This document shows positions 61,901 to 64,000 of a DNA stretch of 64,000 bases, piece by piece. How positions within the stretch are numbered: position 1 is the stretch's first letter; every line of letters begins with the position of its first letter. The stretch lies in contig NC_083641.1 in the NCBI RefSeq assembly GCF_963576545.1, positions 15,684,893-15,748,892 of the forward strand. The letters run 5' to 3'. The position numbers and the translations under genes were made by a program. The notes below the pieces were generated by a model, which was given only the letters and a program-made list of their open reading frames with translations, was not told where the DNA came from and did not search any database. The stretch is from Limanda limanda (Eukaryota > Chordata > Actinopteri > Pleuronectiformes > Pleuronectidae).

Positions 61901-63119
61901 GTGAGGAATCAGCACCTGGCTTCCACGAATCTGTGTTTTCATCCCTACAAGCACTGAGGGACAAAGAGTTTTCGTTATTTGATGAAACGCTTAAACAGGC
62001 CAGGTATGATGAACATTTCAAAATGTCCTAATTCAGTTCTCCATTGGTAAAAGCACTCAACCATCTATGTGCCTGTGCGTTTCCACAGGGGTGCAGAGGT
62101 GGATGAGTTGTGCAGAGGTAGTCTGGAGGCCGTGTCTTCTCTGTACCCGGCTCTCAGGAACCTGCAGAGCATCAGGGAGCTGGAGAGCGTTAAGCAGCTC
62201 TTCTCGAGGTGACCACAGCAGCACAGTCAGTAACACAATGAAGAGACAATGGCATTTATGAGAACTATTCAGTGTTTATCTTTTATTTCCTGTGTGTATC
62301 AGAAGCTTCTCGGATGTGACTCTGAGGGACGTTTGCAGCCAGTGGCGGCAGCACTCCCAGCTCCTCGCTGACAGCGACTTTGCATTGGTTGAGCCCATTT
62401 TGACCGTTCGTTCTGTGGCCAAGCTCACGTTGATGTCAAGGACCGGAGACCGTGAAAGCACAGAGTTCCTCAGCTCTGTGCTCACTGACCACCTCATGGA
62501 GCTCTGCCAGCTGGCTCGCAAGGCTGGGAATACACAGGTATAATTTGAGTGTTTGAACGTACGTGTGTGTGTGTGTGTGTGTGTGTGATCAGATTTAAGG
62601 TTTACCTTTATTGTCCAGGTGAATATGGTAAAAATGGTTCCCTGCAAACTGCTGACAGTGTTGTTATCCCTGTCCAGAGGGCAGAGCGGGCAGTCTTCCA
62701 GATGAAACCTCACGATGGCGTAGGGTCCTGGACGTCATTACCTGTGTTTTCATGGCAACTGGAGGAGGCCCAGGTGTTTTGGGCAAAGGGAGAGCAGGGT
62801 CTGGCTCTTGGCCTGCTGAGACAGATGATACACAACCTGGAGGAAAAGGTGAGACAACAACAACACTTACATCAAGCAACTCTAAGAATACATTAATATT
62901 TGGGGCATCCCTAAACGCTATAATGCTATACACTTCTCACAGAGATATTACCCAGAATGCCCCACTGAATCACTCTTTATTTTGTGACTTGTTTATCAGG
63001 TGGATTTCAATCCTGCTCTGGCCCCAGTTTACACTCAGTGCCTCAGGCTGTGTGGTAACTGGCTCGCTGAGACCTGTTTGGAAAGTCCTGGAGTCATACT
63101 GGAGAATTACCTGGAGAGG
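43938..63119 (+). CDS. atm: ATM serine/threonine kinase, N-terminal ~2400 residues
   Basis: PI3K-like kinase that starts the double-strand-break response. 47 coding exons (7194 nt, 2398 codons, all phases closing): 43938-44009, 44512-44624, 45241-45383, 45569-45733, 45966-46143, 46287-46525, 47041-47210, 47346-47524, 47722-48093, 48230-48433, 49175-49276, 49407-49641, 49729-49860, 50032-50157, 50290-50379, 50499-50685, 50803-50996, 51087-51166, 51304-51459, 51730-51805, 52170-52303, 52475-52592, 52690-52860, 53887-54062, 54268-54511, 55367-55482, 55603-55726, 55814-56013, 56102-56276, 56576-56734, 57061-57193, 57272-57367, 57781-57952, 58051-58192, 58438-58614, 58940-59117, 59745-59850, 60032-60190, 60470-60578, 60797-60885, 60960-61062, 61608-61756, 61899-62003, 62089-62208, 62303-62537, 62678-62848, 63000-63119. 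The start [19 protein letters not shown] leads into the TAN motif ([14 protein letters not shown]). A HEAT-type solenoid follows, for example [19 protein letters not shown]. The FAT domain begins near [20 protein letters not shown]. The Ser of FEDQSQN (codon 60513-60515, residue ~2013) matches human autophosphorylation site S1981. The last exon ends [20 protein letters not shown]. The rest of FAT, the kinase domain and FATC lie beyond the window. Confidence 0.96.
44180..44505 (+). mobile_element. LINE-type 3' tail in the first coding intron of ATM
   Basis: Includes gcacttctggttagacgcta, aactgcatttcgttgtatat and gtgcaatgacaataaagttg, then an (aatct)n tail (44471-44498). This is the 3' end signature of a widespread fish LINE. 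It ends within ~15 bp of the acceptor of ATM coding exon 2 (44512). Confidence 0.7.
46640..46835 (+). repeat. Decayed tRNA-SINE body
   Basis: Contains gtgtccttgagcaagatact, gtgattgggtcatgtgactt, actgtaaagcgctttgaatgg and aaaagtgctatatgaatacag. These are diverged forms of the 3' body of common percomorph SINEs. It lies in an ATM intron. The tRNA head is degraded. Confidence 0.75.
48605..49074. mobile_element. 470-bp inverted-repeat element (catrgactgtatataaagatgg type)
   Basis: The left end catggactgtatataaagat (from 48605) is mirrored by atctttatatacagtctatg at the right end (to 49074), ~21/22 matching when extended. It lies in an ATM intron. This terminus is frequent in teleost genomes. A related start (catagactgtataaa) occurs at 58242 in another ATM intron. 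No clear target duplication. Confidence 0.75.
53000..53520 (-). pseudogene. Decayed fragment resembling fish multi-copy P2RX7-C-terminal-like proteins
   Basis: On the minus strand 53508-53290 an open stretch reads [20 protein letters not shown] and then [18 protein letters not shown]. The YLFEPxYTDEE type motif precedes a cysteine-rich domain in a large family of fish proteins related to the P2X7 receptor tail, often spread with mobile elements. Beyond it the sequence is interrupted by stops, with only traces of the Cys/His domain. It lies in the intron between ATM exons 52690-52860 and 53887-54062. The family assignment is from memory of the motif and is tentative. Confidence 0.35.
54703..55260. 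mobile_element. ~560-bp inverted-repeat element
   Basis: The left end ctgggctcagactacagga is mirrored by tcctgcagtctgagcccata at the right end. It lies in the ATM intron before exon 55367. No coding capacity and no obvious target duplication. The type of the ends is reminiscent of hAT-derived MITEs. Confidence 0.7.
61171..61541. mobile_element. ~370-bp inverted-repeat element
   Basis: The left end atgctggccccacactagag gat is mirrored by atcctctagtgggaagcat. It lies in the ATM intron before exon 61608 and ends about 65 bp from the acceptor. MITE-like. Confidence 0.65.
62561..62587. repeat. (GT)n microsatellite
   Basis: About 13 GT units, 23 bp after the donor of ATM exon 62303-62537. Confidence 0.9.
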
Positions 63120-64000
63120 GTAAGAGGACGTTTATGTTCATGACACGCCTCATCAAAGTCCAGCTGGGCTTGATGTTTATAAATGTGGTTGTGTAAATGA
63201 ATGGTACTTTTTTGAAAAACGTTTGGAATCCGTCCAGTTGATCAGCAGGAGATGGCGGCAGGGGCTACAATGTAATCTTGTTGGACAACTACAACAGTCA
63301 ATAAAATATCAACCAAAAGTGCTGTTTTTGCCAATATGAAGCTCAAATTGTTAGGCCCAGGTGGAGAAATAATGGAATTCCCCTGTAAGGTGTTTAAAAT
63401 ACAACAAAGTATATTAAATTCTGTTGCACAGATTTAAAAATGTTTCGTGCCTGCCCAAAACACCAGCTACCCTAGTTCTTACCCTAACCCTAAAACTCAG
63501 ATTAATTTCAACAGTAATCTAAAAAGGTCTCATAAAGTCTTATATCTGTTACATTAAACATGAAACTCTCCAACACTCTGAAACAAACACATATAATATT
63601 ATATTAATACTGTATCGCACATTGCTTCCTGAGAAAAGAAAGATTCATTATCCATCAGCCGGACTGAATCTGGCCACACACACATATAAATATTTTAAAT
63701 ACATCCAGAAGAATAAGTTGGAGGTCTAAAGACAAAACATAAACTATAAAGTCTGCAGGTATTACACTTTATATCTGGAGGCTAGGGCAGAATAATATGG
63801 ACAAAATTGAATTATTTATACTGTCTGTGTGTTGCCACCCAACTTTCTGAATTAAATCATACGGCCTTGTACTGGTGTTTCTCTTGCTGTGCTCATGTTT
63901 GTGCTGCAATACATCTTGTAGTTACAATCCTGTATTCTTTAATATATCTATGTTTATTTTGTGTGCTGTTTTTTATTTTGTAGTCCGACTGATGGGAGGC
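63120..64000 (+). other. ATM intron (partial, to window end)
   Basis: Sequence after the last recognised exon. An AG at 63983 is followed by TCC GAC TGA, which is closed in the required phase 0 and does not resemble the next ATM exon, so that exon lies beyond the window. Confidence 0.6.

Noticed and set aside
63984..64000. Next ATM exon at the window edge
   Set aside because: There is an AG, but the phase-0 reading is S-D-stop and does not match the expected continuation.

Overview
The window is vertebrate genomic DNA, and everything in it points to a ray-finned (teleost) fish. Genes are intron-rich, the A+T-rich background is studded with fish-type inverted-repeat elements, tRNA-derived SINEs and CA/GT microsatellites, and the predicted proteins align end to end (from memory) with vertebrate orthologues. 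The miR-21 copy has the G-rich 3' end I associate with fish. No prokaryotic operons, CRISPR arrays or phage genes are present. Species cannot be fixed from the sequence alone.

Layout, left to right. (1) 1-2788, minus strand: the first four coding exons of RPS6KB1 (p70 S6 kinase 1); the rest lies off the left edge. (2) 2789-10454: a long gap to the divergent TUBD1 start. It is filled by a ~4.2-kb inverted-repeat-bounded unit carrying a broken copy of a fish multi-copy gene, a fold-back element, a tRNA-like SINE head and low-complexity hairpins. (3) 10455-14608, plus: complete TUBD1 (delta-tubulin), 8 coding exons, 441 aa, one GC-AG intron. (4) 16006-16075, minus: the pre-miR-21 hairpin. (5) 17349-29451, minus: complete VMP1, 11 coding exons, 405 aa. 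(6) 31445-43045, minus: complete NPAT, 17 coding exons, 1398 aa, with a 912-bp hAT-type element in its third coding intron. (7) 43938-63119, plus: 47 coding exons of ATM (2398 codons from the start Met into the FAT domain). The kinase domain lies off the right edge. In every complete gene the exon phases close and the summed length is a multiple of three, which is the main support for the splice sites given.

The window joins two blocks that are far apart in human: VMP1-MIR21-TUBD1-RPS6KB1 (17q23) and NPAT-ATM (11q22-q23). Each block keeps its internal order and orientation: TUBD1 head-to-head with RPS6KB1, miR-21 just past the VMP1 stop, NPAT head-to-head with ATM. The genes do not form one pathway, but several are linked to growth and stress control: S6K1 downstream of mTORC1, VMP1 in autophagosome formation, miR-21, NPAT in histone gene transcription at S phase, and ATM in the DNA damage response. 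TUBD1 acts at centrioles.

The main observations beyond the genes are the gene-carrying inverted-repeat unit between RPS6KB1 and TUBD1, the hAT element in NPAT with a perfect 8-bp target duplication and a GC-rich interior, the GC-AG intron of TUBD1, and several short inverted-repeat elements in ATM introns. I saw no convincing wholly new genetic system.
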